A DNA stretch of 24,131 bases, from assembly GCA_031401675.1 (NCBI GenBank), contig JANNRR010000065.1:1-24131 (forward strand), written 5' to 3'. The translations under genes were made by a program, and so were the position numbers. Every line of letters begins with the position of its first letter. Position 1 is the stretch's first letter. Source of the stretch: JANNRR01 sp031401675. Its GTDB lineage: Bacteria > Pseudomonadota > Alphaproteobacteria > Rhodobacterales > Rhodobacteraceae. Below are positions 14,305 to 22,115 of this stretch, piece after piece. Under the pieces are notes generated by a model. It was not told where the DNA came from and made no database searches. It saw nothing but the letters and a program-made list of their open reading frames with translations.

Positions 14305-15086
14305 CACACGCAGCCTGCCCGCAGCTTGCCGACCGCTTCGGTCAGTGCCTGCTGCAACAGCCAGACGTCGCCGGAGTAGCAGCAGAAATCAAAACCCTGC
14401 TTGTACAGCGCAATCCCCAGATCTGTTGTCGGCACCAGCCGGCCCAACGCGCGGTTGTGTTTCTTGGCGGCCGCGATGATGCGGTCCATCGCGGCAAGGT
14501 ATTTCGGATGCTCGAACTGCCCCGGTATTCCCAGTGATGTAGACAGGTCGAAATGCCCGACCCAAAGACAGTCGACGCCGACTACGGCGGCAATCTCATC
14601 GACGTTTTCCACCCCCTCGGCGGTTTCAATCTGGCAAAAGAACGTGGTTCGGTGATTGGCCGCCTTGAGCCTGTCGGCCACTGGCGCCGTGGTGTTCGAG
14701 TAGTTGTCATGCGAAATGCTCAGCGCGACGCCGCGGTTGCCCTGTGGAAAGTATTTCATGTGGCTGACCAGGGTCCTGGCCTCGGCAGCGGTGTTGACCA
14801 TCGGCACCATCAGCCCCTCGGCCCCGACATCGCAGGCCCGCGCGATGTCGTTGTAATCCTTTGACGGCGAGCGCACGATCATTGCCACCCCGGCCGCCTC
14901 GAAATAGCGAAAGGCGGATTTGACGGTTTCGAACCCGAAGCCCGAATGTTCCAGGTCGAACAGCACAAAGTCGCACCCGGCGTTCCTGGTTATGTGCCCG
15001 ATCCCCGGGGTTGCGAATTCGACGATGAAGTGCCCAAGCTTTGCCTTGCGGCTTTGCGACATTTCTTTCAGCCCGATCCGTGTCAT
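14304..15086 (-). CDS. HpcH/HpaI-family class II pyruvate-type aldolase
   Basis: A 260-residue TIM-barrel lyase. Family residues are visible: the base His47 in DLEHSG, Arg72 in VRSP, and the metal ligands Glu154 in QIETAEGV and Asp180 in HFDLSTSLG. Family members reversibly cleave 2-keto-3-deoxy or 2-keto-hydroxy acids into pyruvate (or hydroxypyruvate) plus an aldehyde, using a divalent metal. The start at 15086 has a GAGG ribosome binding site six bases upstream; the open frame extends to 15311, but the extra N-terminal part overlaps the ABM gene and looks non-coding. It lies 7 bases after the ABM gene and overlaps the dehydrogenase start, so it is part of the catabolic operon. The substrate is unknown. 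Confidence 0.9.
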   Translation of the reverse strand: MTRIGLKEMSQSRKAKLGHFIVEFATPGIGHITRNAGCDFVLFDLEHSGFGFETVKSAFRYFEAAGVAMIVRSPSKDYNDIARACDVGAEGLMVPMVNTAAEARTLVSHMKYFPQGNRGVALSISHDNYSNTTAPVADRLKAANHRTTFFCQIETAEGVENVDEIAAVVGVDCLWVGHFDLSTSLGIPGQFEHPKYLAAMDRIIAAAKKHNRALGRLVPTTDLGIALYKQGFDFCCYSGDVWLLQQALTEAVGKLRAGCV

Positions 15087-15093
15087 TCTTGCC

Positions 15094-15417
15094 TCAGGTG
15101 GTTTGAGCGCGCGAACCTTCGCACGCGAGGGAAAATTCGCTGACGACCTTGGCGCGGACCATTGCAGCACTTGCCATGTCGAACTGGTGAAAATGCGCCG
15201 ATGACAGATGCACATCGAATGCTGCGCGAGTGTCGTAGATTTCATACAGCAGAACGCGGTCATCTCTGCCCTTTGGCAGCAGCACGTCAAAACGCTGGCA
15301 ACCCGGCTCAAGCCGGCACGACTGGCGTGCGTTTTCGTCGATCAGCGCGCGAAATGCCGGCATCGCACCCGAAGTGTGCAGGGTAAACTCGACCAGAATG
15401 ATGTAGGGACCCGTCAT
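15094..15417 (-). CDS. ABM-fold (antibiotic biosynthesis monooxygenase-like) small protein
   Basis: A 107-residue protein with the dimeric ferredoxin-like ABM pattern: ILVEFTLH at the start, DENARQSCRLEPGCQRFDVL in the middle, then LLYEIYDTRAAFDVHLSSAHF. Members include quinol monooxygenase-like proteins and LsrG-type sugar-phosphate isomerases, and they often accompany catabolic operons with undefined roles. The start at 15417 overlaps the GntR stop as ATGA; the upstream extension of the frame lies inside the regulator gene and is rejected. In this context a role in isomerising or oxidising a pathway intermediate is possible, but not shown. Confidence 0.85.
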   Translation of the reverse strand: MTGPYIILVEFTLHTSGAMPAFRALIDENARQSCRLEPGCQRFDVLLPKGRDDRVLLYEIYDTRAAFDVHLSSAHFHQFDMASAAMVRAKVVSEFSLACEGSRAQTT

Positions 15418-16169
15418 GGCCGGCTCTCCCTGCCCTGAATGTACAGCAGCCGGGTTTGGCGCAGATGCTGATCCATTTCTTGCCAGGCCCGCTCGGGCTG
15501 GCGGGCCGCTACGGCCTGAAAGATCCGTTCGTGGCATTGAAACGCCTTCTGGGCGGCGCCTTCAACCCGCAGCGAAACCGTGCGCTGCAAGGACAACCAC
15601 CCGGCGATGGCGCCGTGCAGGGCGCTGAAAACCGGATTCTGACCGATTTCGGCCAGAACCAAATGATAGGCAACATCCGTGCGCTCGAATACCGCCATGT
15701 CGTCCAGGGCCGCACGGTTTTCCCGCAATGCCTCGTTCAGCCGGGCGATGTCGGCTTCAGTTGCGATTTCGGCGGCGTTGCGCGCAATAGCAGCCTCGAA
15801 CACCCGGCGTGCCTCCTGAAACGCTTCTTCGCCTCCGGGTGACGCCATCAGATGCTTTGCCGAGCCTGCAAGCTGGTCAACCAGAACCGTTACCGTCGGG
15901 CGCGTGATCCTGGCCCGCCCGCCGGTGGAAAGCTGTAGAAATCCGGTTCGCTCCAACAACAGAAGCGCCTCGCGCACGGCGGGTCGCCCCACCCCGAATG
16001 TCGCCATAAGGTCACGCTCTGACGGCAAATTCTCGCCCTGAACCAATGCGCCGAGGATGATGGCCTCTTCGATCTGGACGGCGACATCCTCATGGACTTT
16101 TCGCCGCCGCACGCTTTGGAAATTTAAAATCACTCTTGGGTCCATCTCTGCGCCAAGGGCAACCGCCAT
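15414..16169 (-). CDS. GntR-family (FadR/FCD subfamily) transcriptional regulator
   Basis: A protein of up to 251 residues. The winged helix-turn-helix is at about 25-90 (VHEDVAVQIEEAI, LPSERDLMATFGVGRPAVREAL, GFLQLSTGGRARI). The FCD ligand domain follows from about 110, with candidate metal ligands in the helix DVAYHLVLAEIG and in CHERIF. The first ATG (16169) and a second at codon 9 (16145, MDPRVILNF) are both possible; neither has a clear ribosome binding site. It is the first gene of the eight-gene catabolic and transport operon and is divergent from the oxidoreductase gene. It probably represses both units in the absence of a sugar acid. TCATACCA repeats in the intergenic region are likely binding half-sites. 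Confidence 0.9.
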   Translation of the reverse strand: MAVALGAEMDPRVILNFQSVRRRKVHEDVAVQIEEAIILGALVQGENLPSERDLMATFGVGRPAVREALLLLERTGFLQLSTGGRARITRPTVTVLVDQLAGSAKHLMASPGGEEAFQEARRVFEAAIARNAAEIATEADIARLNEALRENRAALDDMAVFERTDVAYHLVLAEIGQNPVFSALHGAIAGWLSLQRTVSLRVEGAAQKAFQCHERIFQAVAARQPERAWQEMDQHLRQTRLLYIQGRESRP

Positions 16170-16217
16170 GCGAAGATGTGACGATAGCCAACTTGCCGCC
16201 TGCCCGCAATCCGAATA

Positions 16218-16242
16218 TCATACCAGTCAGGCTGTCATACCA
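16218..16242. promoter_or_regulatory. TCATACCA direct repeats, possible GntR operator
   Basis: TCATACCA occurs at 16218-16225 and 16235-16242, 17 bases apart, in the short intergenic region between the divergent regulator and oxidoreductase genes. The reverse complement, TGGTATGA, resembles half-sites reported for FCD-type GntR regulators. One regulator bound here could control both transcription units; this is inferred from position. Confidence 0.4.
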
Positions 16243-16267
16243 AACACTCGGGGGGTTCAATTCTGAC

Positions 16268-17305
16268 ATGACCGAAGCAAAAGCGACGCGTGTCGGCCTG
16301 ATCGGCTGCGGCTTTTATGCGCAGAACCATCTGAACGCGTGGACCGATCTGCGGAACGCCGGTGCCGAACTGGTGGCGGTGTGCGATCTTGACCCGGTCA
16401 AGGCCGAAGCAGCGGGCACAAAATTCGGCACACTCTGGTTCACCGATGTCGATCAGATGCTGGACCGGGTACCGATTGATCTTCTGGACATCGTGACACG
16501 GATGGGCAGCCACCGAGCCTTGACAGCCAAAGCGGCCGAACGAAAGATTGCGGCAATCGTGCAAAAGCCGATGGCCCCGGGTCTCGACGACTGTGTTGCC
16601 ATCGTTGAAACCGCTCAACGTCATGGCGCCTGGCTGGCAGTGCACGAGAATTTCCGATTCGAAACGCCGATGCGCCGGGTCAAGGCAGTGATCGATTCCG
16701 GTGCTATCGGGGTGCCGAACTGGGCCCGTATTTCGTTCCGGACCGGCTATGATATATATCGCGGCCAGCCCTATCTGGCGGAAGAACAGCGGCTGTCCAT
16801 ACTGGATTCCGGCATACATGTGCTTGATCTTGCCCGCTGGTTCCTTGGCGAAGTCGAACATCTGTCTTGTGAGACGCAGCGGCGTAATCCAAAGGTCCGC
16901 GCCGAGGATACGGCAACGATCATGCTGCGCCACCAGTCCGGCGCGGTGTCGATCGTCGAAACCACCTATGAATCACACCGCATTCCGGATGTCTTTCCCG
17001 AAACGCTGCTGGAAATCGAAGGCCCCGGCGGCTCGATCATCGTCTCGCACGGTCAGCGCATGGTGGTTACGACCGACGGCCTGTTTTACGAGGAGCACAT
17101 CGGCGCGCCGCTGTTGCCCTGGACCAGCCGACCGTGGCACGTCTCGCAGGAAGCGGTCCTGCACACCAGCGCGCATATGTTGGCAAGCTTTCGGGCCGGG
17201 CGTGCGGCAGAGACCTCCGGCACCGACAGTCTGAAAACCTTTGCCCTGGTAGAAGCCGCCTATCTGTCTGCGCAGACCCATGTGTCGGTCCGTCCCCGGT
17301 ACTGA
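16268..17305 (+). CDS. Gfo/Idh/MocA-family sugar oxidoreductase
   Basis: A 345-residue NAD(P)-dependent dehydrogenase. The nucleotide-binding motif GCGFYA is at 13-18. The usual EKP motif reads QKP here, keeping the catalytic Lys100. The second-domain motif DSGIHVLDLARW gives the D(x3)H pair Asp180 and His184. Such enzymes oxidise sugars, often to lactones. The start at 16268 is the first residue of the conserved fold; earlier in-frame starts lie inside the regulatory region. Its ribosome binding site is weak (a G-run at 16250-16255, 12 bases before the ATG). It is followed after 39 bases by the lactonase-like gene. D-apiose dehydrogenase belongs to this superfamily, so a sugar-to-lactone step fits, though the substrate is not proved. 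Confidence 0.88.
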   Translation: MTEAKATRVGLIGCGFYAQNHLNAWTDLRNAGAELVAVCDLDPVKAEAAGTKFGTLWFTDVDQMLDRVPIDLLDIVTRMGSHRALTAKAAERKIAAIVQKPMAPGLDDCVAIVETAQRHGAWLAVHENFRFETPMRRVKAVIDSGAIGVPNWARISFRTGYDIYRGQPYLAEEQRLSILDSGIHVLDLARWFLGEVEHLSCETQRRNPKVRAEDTATIMLRHQSGAVSIVETTYESHRIPDVFPETLLEIEGPGGSIIVSHGQRMVVTTDGLFYEEHIGAPLLPWTSRPWHVSQEAVLHTSAHMLASFRAGRAAETSGTDSLKTFALVEAAYLSAQTHVSVRPRY

Positions 17306-17344
17306 TCGCTGTCACCCGCAACCGTCGATCCTGCAGAGGGACCC

Positions 17345-19315
17345 ATGCCCGACACCAAGCCCAGCCTCAACGTCAAGCTGTTCGGAACCGAGGCTGCTGG
17401 TCCGCAGCCGCGTACGCTGACTGCCGGCAATCTGACAGCACAACTCGACAATGGCGCAATTCGGCGCATCCTGTACCATGGTGCCGAAGTACTTCGCGGG
17501 ATCGCCTATCTGCCGCGCGACAAGAACTGGGGGACCTATGCGCCAGCCATAACGGACCTGGTGATCGACCAGCAGTCTGACAGGTTCCGCGTTAGTTACG
17601 CAGCGACTTTTGCTGACCACGAGCAGTCGCTGCGTGCCGAGGCCGTGATCGAAGGCCGATCCGACGGCACCCTGTCGTTTTCGGTCACTGCCGTCCCCGG
17701 TGCTAATTTCATCACCAACCGGACGGGCTTTGTGGTTCTGCATCCGCTACACGGTGTTGTGGGTGCGCCCGTCGAAGTCGTCCATGTTGACGGCAGCACC
17801 GAACAGCGGGCATTTCCGGAACTGATCAGCCCCGGTCAACCGATAATCGACATCCGCTCACTGGCGCATCAGGTCATGCCCGGTGTCAGGGCGACCGTTC
17901 TGATGCAGGGCGACAAGTTCGAGATGGAGGACCATCGGAACTGGATGGATGCGTCCTACAAGACCTATGTCCGTTCGCTGCTGGATCCCTGGCCATATTC
18001 GCTTCCGGCTGGCAGTGCCTTTATCCAGTCGGTCAGCCTGTCGCTCGACGGCGCTCCGTCAAGCCGACCGGGAAAGCGGCTTGATTCGGCGATTGCGGTG
18101 ACTGTTGGCGGCGATGCCGGCAGGATGCCCGCTCTTGGCAGCGCTGTGTCCATGGACGACGCTAAATCGTCGTTGGCCTCAGTAGGCCTGATCGCCAGTG
18201 CCAAACCGTCCTGTCTGATCTGCCAGATTGATGGTCGCCGCGACGGACAAGTGGAAGCCGCCGCAACCTACCGCGAGATTGCGGCGCAGACGGGCATTCC
18301 GGTGACCCTTGAAATCATCCTGCCTGCCCAGGAATCGGCCGACGCCGAAATGGCAAGGATTGCCGAGATCGCGCAGAGTTGCGGCCTGCAACCCTCAACC
18401 GTTGTCGTAACCCAGGCCCATGACCTGAAATCGTTCCAACCAGGTGCGTCGCGGCCGTGGGGCCCGTCCTACCCGGAAATGGCCGCCGCCGCCCGCAGGG
18501 CTTTTCCGGGAACGCTGATCGGCGGCGGCATGCTGTCGTTCTTCACTGAGTTGAATCGCAAACGCCCCCCAACCGACCTGTTCGACTTCATCACCCATTC
18601 CACCTGCCCAATCGTGCACGCCGCCGACGATCTTTCGGTGATGGAGACGTTGGAGGCACTGCCGTGGATCATCCGGTCGACACGCGCAATGATCGGAACC
18701 GCGCCTTATCATCTTGGCCCCTCCGGCATCGCCTGTCGTGACAACCCGTATGGCTCCACAACGTTCGCCAACCCGGCGAATGGCCGCCTCTGCCTGACCG
18801 ACAATGACCCACGTCAGCGCGGCCTGTTTGCCGCTGCATGGAACCTTGGCTTGATCAGTGCCGAAGCCTATGGCGGGATCGATGCGGTCGCCCTCGGCTC
18901 GGCAACCGGACCGCGTGGAATGATCCGCCAGTCAGCCGACGATCCGCAACCGGGCTTCGATGGTGGCAAAGCCGCGGTCTTTCCCTTGTACCATGTCTTT
19001 GCCGGCCTGTCGCCAATGCGAGGCTTTCCGTTGCTGGCTGCAGAGATTGGCTCGCCCCCTGACATTGCTGCCCTCGCCCTTCGTTCGGGGCCGGAAACCG
19101 TCCTTTGGCTTGCCAACCTTGCAGACAGGACTCAAGCGGTCCGTGTGAACGGGCTGTCTGGACCGGACCGGCTTACGCTGATCGATGACGAAAGCTTTGG
19201 CAGCGCCCAAAAGCCGGATTTCCTGTCCGTCGCTGAACGACCTTCAAAGGGATTGGCGGAACTGATCCTGCCGCCCTATGCTGTGGCGCGGATCGTGTCG
19301 TCGGGGCAAACCTGA
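17345..19315 (+). CDS. D-apionate lactonase-like protein (ApnL-type family)
   Basis: A 656-residue cytoplasmic protein with no signal peptide and a good AGAGGGA ribosome binding site. From memory it resembles the family assigned as D-apionate lactonases. Residues 1-235 are a beta-rich domain with the markers NWGTYAP (61-67), TNRTGFVVLHP (124-134) and FEMEDHRNWMDASYKTY (192-208). About 255-550 look like a TIM barrel, and about 560-656 a C-terminal beta domain. A lactonase would open the product of the upstream Gfo/Idh/MocA dehydrogenase, and the pairing of these two genes fits such a two-step oxidation. The specific substrate is uncertain because apionate oxidoisomerase and the following decarboxylase genes are not seen nearby. 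A related aldonolactone is equally possible. Confidence 0.6.
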   Translation: MPDTKPSLNVKLFGTEAAGPQPRTLTAGNLTAQLDNGAIRRILYHGAEVLRGIAYLPRDKNWGTYAPAITDLVIDQQSDRFRVSYAATFADHEQSLRAEAVIEGRSDGTLSFSVTAVPGANFITNRTGFVVLHPLHGVVGAPVEVVHVDGSTEQRAFPELISPGQPIIDIRSLAHQVMPGVRATVLMQGDKFEMEDHRNWMDASYKTYVRSLLDPWPYSLPAGSAFIQSVSLSLDGAPSSRPGKRLDSAIAVTVGGDAGRMPALGSAVSMDDAKSSLASVGLIASAKPSCLICQIDGRRDGQVEAAATYREIAAQTGIPVTLEIILPAQESADAEMARIAEIAQSCGLQPSTVVVTQAHDLKSFQPGASRPWGPSYPEMAAAARRAFPGTLIGGGMLSFFTELNRKRPPTDLFDFITHSTCPIVHAADDLSVMETLEALPWIIRSTRAMIGTAPYHLGPSGIACRDNPYGSTTFANPANGRLCLTDNDPRQRGLFAAAWNLGLISAEAYGGIDAVALGSATGPRGMIRQSADDPQPGFDGGKAAVFPLYHVFAGLSPMRGFPLLAAEIGSPPDIAALALRSGPETVLWLANLADRTQAVRVNGLSGPDRLTLIDDESFGSAQKPDFLSVAERPSKGLAELILPPYAVARIVSSGQT

Positions 19316-19427
19316 GATTTGGCAGGCTGCAGAGACTGCGATGGCGAACCGCCAAGCGGCCGGCATTCTGTCGAGGGAAACCAGGCGGGGGCGGCTTGCC
19401 AGTGCCGGGCCGGATCAGTGCATTGGT

Positions 19428-19952
19428 TCAATCGTGCGGCAAATCCTCCCTGGACCCTTGCCCGATCAGGCGGCGCAACATCAGCACCAACCCCTTTGCC
19501 GCATCGGTGCCCAAATGGTCGCGCAAGGCGGCATCGTATGCGTTCGCGTTCGCGCCAAGCCGGTTAAGAACGACATGCCCACCCGTTGTCAATTGCAGCA
19601 CGTCCCGGCGGCGGTCGCGGACCTCTGGCACCCGGCTGATCCAACCACGCTCAGTCAAAGCCGCAACCGCCCGCGACACCTTGGTTTTTTCGATCTGCGA
19701 CAGGCGGCAAACGTCGACCGCCGTCAAAGAACCGAAGCGGCCCAGATGCGCGATGACCCGCCATTGCGTCCGTGTCAGGCCATATTCGGCCTTGTACCTG
19801 ACGGCAAATGACCGGCTGGTCGCCTCGGCCGCCTGATTGAGAAGGTAAGGCAGGAAATCGTCCAGCGAAAAGCTGGAGGCCCTGTCCTGCCCCCGCGTCG
19901 TCGGGATCGGCTGATCCTCTGGCAAGGCGTCATTCTGCAACGGCGCGGTCAT
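19428..19952 (-). CDS. MarR-family regulator of homogentisate degradation (likely)
   Basis: A 174-residue winged helix-turn-helix protein: LTRTQWRVIAHLGRFGSL, then the recognition region VDVCRLSQIEKTKVSRAVAAL, then the wing SRVPEVRDRRRDVLQLT. Its start overlaps the maiA stop as ATGA, so it is co-translated with maiA. It faces no other pathway, so it most probably represses the divergent maiA-marR and hmgA-fahA units by binding the inverted repeat at 20626-20639. The ligand is probably homogentisate or a related aromatic acid; this is inferred. Confidence 0.88.
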   Translation of the reverse strand: MTAPLQNDALPEDQPIPTTRGQDRASSFSLDDFLPYLLNQAAEATSRSFAVRYKAEYGLTRTQWRVIAHLGRFGSLTAVDVCRLSQIEKTKVSRAVAALTERGWISRVPEVRDRRRDVLQLTTGGHVVLNRLGANANAYDAALRDHLGTDAAKGLVLMLRRLIGQGSREDLPHD

Positions 19953-20581
19953 TCGGGTGGCCGGACCGCGTCAGCATGTGCGGCGGCAAAGGCCGGCAGC
20001 CGCGACAGGGCATCGTCGATGGCGGCAACTCGCGGCATCGGTGTCAGGTCTACGCCCCAACGCCGGGCGTTGTAGACCTGTGGTACCAGACACAGACCGG
20101 CCAACGTGATCCCATCACCATGGCAATAACGGCCAGACGGGTGGGCGGCGAGCATGGCCTCCAGATCGGCGAGACCTGCTGCAACAAAATGCCGCATCCA
20201 ACCCTCGATGGTGATCACCCCGCCAGATGCGGCGACCACGTGCCTTGCCACGCGCAGATTGCACACCGGCTGAATCTCCATGGCAACCGCCATTGCCAGC
20301 GCCCGAACCCGTGCCCGGCCCGAAACGTCGCTCGGCAGGAAACCCGCCTGCCGGGTTTCATTCAGGTATTCCAGGATGGCAAGTGACTGCGTCAGGACAA
20401 GCCCATCTATTTCCAAAGTTGGAACAATACCTTGCGGGTTGATTCGCAGGTATTTCTGGTCGCGTTGATCGCCATCCGCCAGGTTCACCGGCTGACTGTC
20501 ATAGGCAATCCCAAGCAAGTTCAGCGCGATCCTGACCCGCCAGGCCGACGACGAGCGCCAGTAGTCCTGCAGCACAACCAT
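19949..20581 (-). CDS. maiA: Maleylacetoacetate isomerase (zeta-class GST)
   Basis: A 210-residue cytoplasmic enzyme that converts maleylacetoacetate to fumarylacetoacetate using glutathione, the step between homogentisate dioxygenase and fumarylacetoacetase. The N-terminal thioredoxin-like domain carries the zeta motif as RSSSAWRVRIAL (relatives usually have SSCS), followed by NPQGIVPTLEIDG and the glutathione-binding LTQSLAILEYL. The C-terminal helical domain contains IQPVCNLRV and the family-typical QVYNARRWGVD. The ATG at 20581 is preferred because the fold begins there and an AAAGGA lies upstream; an extension to 20638 would run across the hmgA promoter. Confidence 0.92.
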   Translation of the reverse strand: MVVLQDYWRSSSAWRVRIALNLLGIAYDSQPVNLADGDQRDQKYLRINPQGIVPTLEIDGLVLTQSLAILEYLNETRQAGFLPSDVSGRARVRALAMAVAMEIQPVCNLRVARHVVAASGGVITIEGWMRHFVAAGLADLEAMLAAHPSGRYCHGDGITLAGLCLVPQVYNARRWGVDLTPMPRVAAIDDALSRLPAFAAAHADAVRPPE

Positions 20582-20617
20582 CCGGGGTCCTTTCCTGACC
20601 GGCATGTCGGGAATAGC

Positions 20618-20645
20618 TTGACATGGTTGCAAATGCAACTATCAC
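20618..20645 (+). promoter_or_regulatory. Predicted hmgA promoter
   Basis: A consensus TTGACA (20618-20623) is followed after 16 bases by TATCAC (20640-20645), 30 bases before the hmgA start codon. The spacer is almost entirely filled by a perfect inverted repeat, so a repressor bound there would block RNA polymerase. Confidence 0.6.
20626..20639. promoter_or_regulatory. GTTGCA-AA-TGCAAC inverted repeat, likely MarR operator
   Basis: A perfect 14-bp inverted repeat with arms GTTGCA and TGCAAC sits between the -35 and -10 boxes of the hmgA promoter and within the 94-base gap between divergent maiA and hmgA. Its length and symmetry suit a MarR dimer, and a marR gene is in the same module. The assignment is by position and symmetry. 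Confidence 0.6.
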
Positions 20646-20675
20646 CGCGACATACCCCGCGAGGAGGAGCATCCG

Positions 20676-22049
20676 ATGACCCGCCACGACCTGCCGCAGG
20701 GCCTGACCCGGGCCCCGTCGACAACGGGAACCGTCGCGGGTTACATGCCGGGCTTCGGCAATGATTTCGAAACCGAGGCGCTGCCAGGGGCATTGCCGCA
20801 GGGCCAGAACAGCCCGCAGAAATGCGCCTACGGCCTTTATGCCGAGCAGCTTTCCGGCACCGCCTTTACCGCACCGCGCGGCCAGAACGAACGGACCTGG
20901 TGTTACCGTATCCGCCCGTCGGTCAAACACACGTCCCGTTTTGCCAGAATAGAACTGCCCTACTGGAAAACCGCGCCGCATGCCTTGCCTGACGTGATCA
21001 GCCTTGGACAATATCGCTGGGATCTGATGCCGGTACCAGACGCCCCGCTGACCTGGCTGACGGGAATGCGAACCATCACAACGGCAGGTGACGTGAATAT
21101 TCAGGTCGGCATGGCCTCGCACGTCTATCTGGTCACAAAGTCGATGGCCGATGAGTATTTCTACAGCGCTGACAGCGAGTTGCTTGTTGTTCCTCAAGTT
21201 GGGCGGTTACGGTTTTGCACCGAGTTGGGTGTGATCGACCTGGAGCCGAAGGAAATCGCGATCCTGCCGCGCGGACTTCTGTACCGGGTCGAACTGCTGG
21301 ACAGCCCGGCGCGCGGCTTTGTCTGCGAAAATTACGGGCAAAAGTTCGATCTGCCCTCACGTGGCCCGATCGGGGCCAACTGCCTGGCCAACTGCCTGGC
21401 CAATCCGCGTGATTTTAAATGCCCGGTGGCGGCGTATGAGGATCGCGAGGTGCCAAGCCGTGTGGTGATCAAATGGTGCGGCCAGTTTCATGAAACCCGC
21501 ATCGGTCATTCGCCGCTGGATATCGTGGCCTGGCATGGCAACTACTGCGCCTACAAGTATGATCTGCGGACCTATTCGCCGGTCGGCGCAATCCTGTTCG
21601 ATCACCCCGATCCGTCGATCTTCACGGTGCTGACGGCACCATCCGGACAGGAAGGCACCGCTAACATCGACTTTGTGCTGTTCCGCGAACGCTGGATGGT
21701 GGCCGAGCATTCGTTCCGCCCGCCTTGGTACCACAAGAACCTGATGAGCGAGCTTTTGGGCAACATCTACGGCGTCTACGATGCCAAGCCCAAAGGCTTT
21801 GTTCCCGGCGGCCTGTCGCTGCACAATTGCATGCTTCCGCACGGACCGGACCGCAACGCCTTTGAGGGCGCATCCAATGCCGAACTGAAGCCGGAAAAGC
21901 TGGAAGAGACGATGAGTTTCATGTTCGAAACCCGGTTTCCCCAGCACCTGACCGCGTTTGCGGCCAAAGAGGCCCCGCTGCAGGATGACTACATCGACTG
22001 CTGGGCCGATCTTGCCAAGAAATTCGATGGCTCGCCCGAGGTCAAGTAG
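20676..22049 (+). CDS. hmgA: Homogentisate 1,2-dioxygenase
   Basis: A 457-residue non-haem iron enzyme that cleaves the ring of homogentisate to maleylacetoacetate in tyrosine and phenylalanine breakdown. The start has a strong AGGAGGAG ribosome binding site. Landmarks: YMPGFGNDFETEA at the N terminus, the active-site His287 in AWHGN, and the iron ligands His353 in WYHKN, Glu359 in MSE and His389 in PHGPD. A 12-base tandem duplication gives an extra NCLA at about 237-244, within a loop before the C-terminal catalytic domain. All catalytic residues are kept. First gene of the hmgA-fahA operon. Confidence 0.97.
   Translation: MTRHDLPQGLTRAPSTTGTVAGYMPGFGNDFETEALPGALPQGQNSPQKCAYGLYAEQLSGTAFTAPRGQNERTWCYRIRPSVKHTSRFARIELPYWKTAPHALPDVISLGQYRWDLMPVPDAPLTWLTGMRTITTAGDVNIQVGMASHVYLVTKSMADEYFYSADSELLVVPQVGRLRFCTELGVIDLEPKEIAILPRGLLYRVELLDSPARGFVCENYGQKFDLPSRGPIGANCLANCLANPRDFKCPVAAYEDREVPSRVVIKWCGQFHETRIGHSPLDIVAWHGNYCAYKYDLRTYSPVGAILFDHPDPSIFTVLTAPSGQEGTANIDFVLFRERWMVAEHSFRPPWYHKNLMSELLGNIYGVYDAKPKGFVPGGLSLHNCMLPHGPDRNAFEGASNAELKPEKLEETMSFMFETRFPQHLTAFAAKEAPLQDDYIDCWADLAKKFDGSPEVK
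21378..21401 (+). repeat. 12-bp tandem duplication inside hmgA
   Basis: AACTGCCTGGCC occurs twice in tandem (21378-21389 and 21390-21401), giving the repeat NCLANCLA where relatives usually read a single GANGLANPRDF-like segment. It keeps the reading frame and adds four residues. It looks like a recent slippage event. Confidence 0.8.
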
Positions 22050-22115
22050 CTTGCCCGCCGTACCCCGGTGGGGATGCTGCACCCCGTTTCATTGCCCGAT
22101 CCGACAGGACCATCC

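Noticed and set aside
13306..14379. Plus-strand open frame of 357 codons
   Set aside because: Antisense to the hydroxyacid dehydrogenase, which carries the full catalytic triad.
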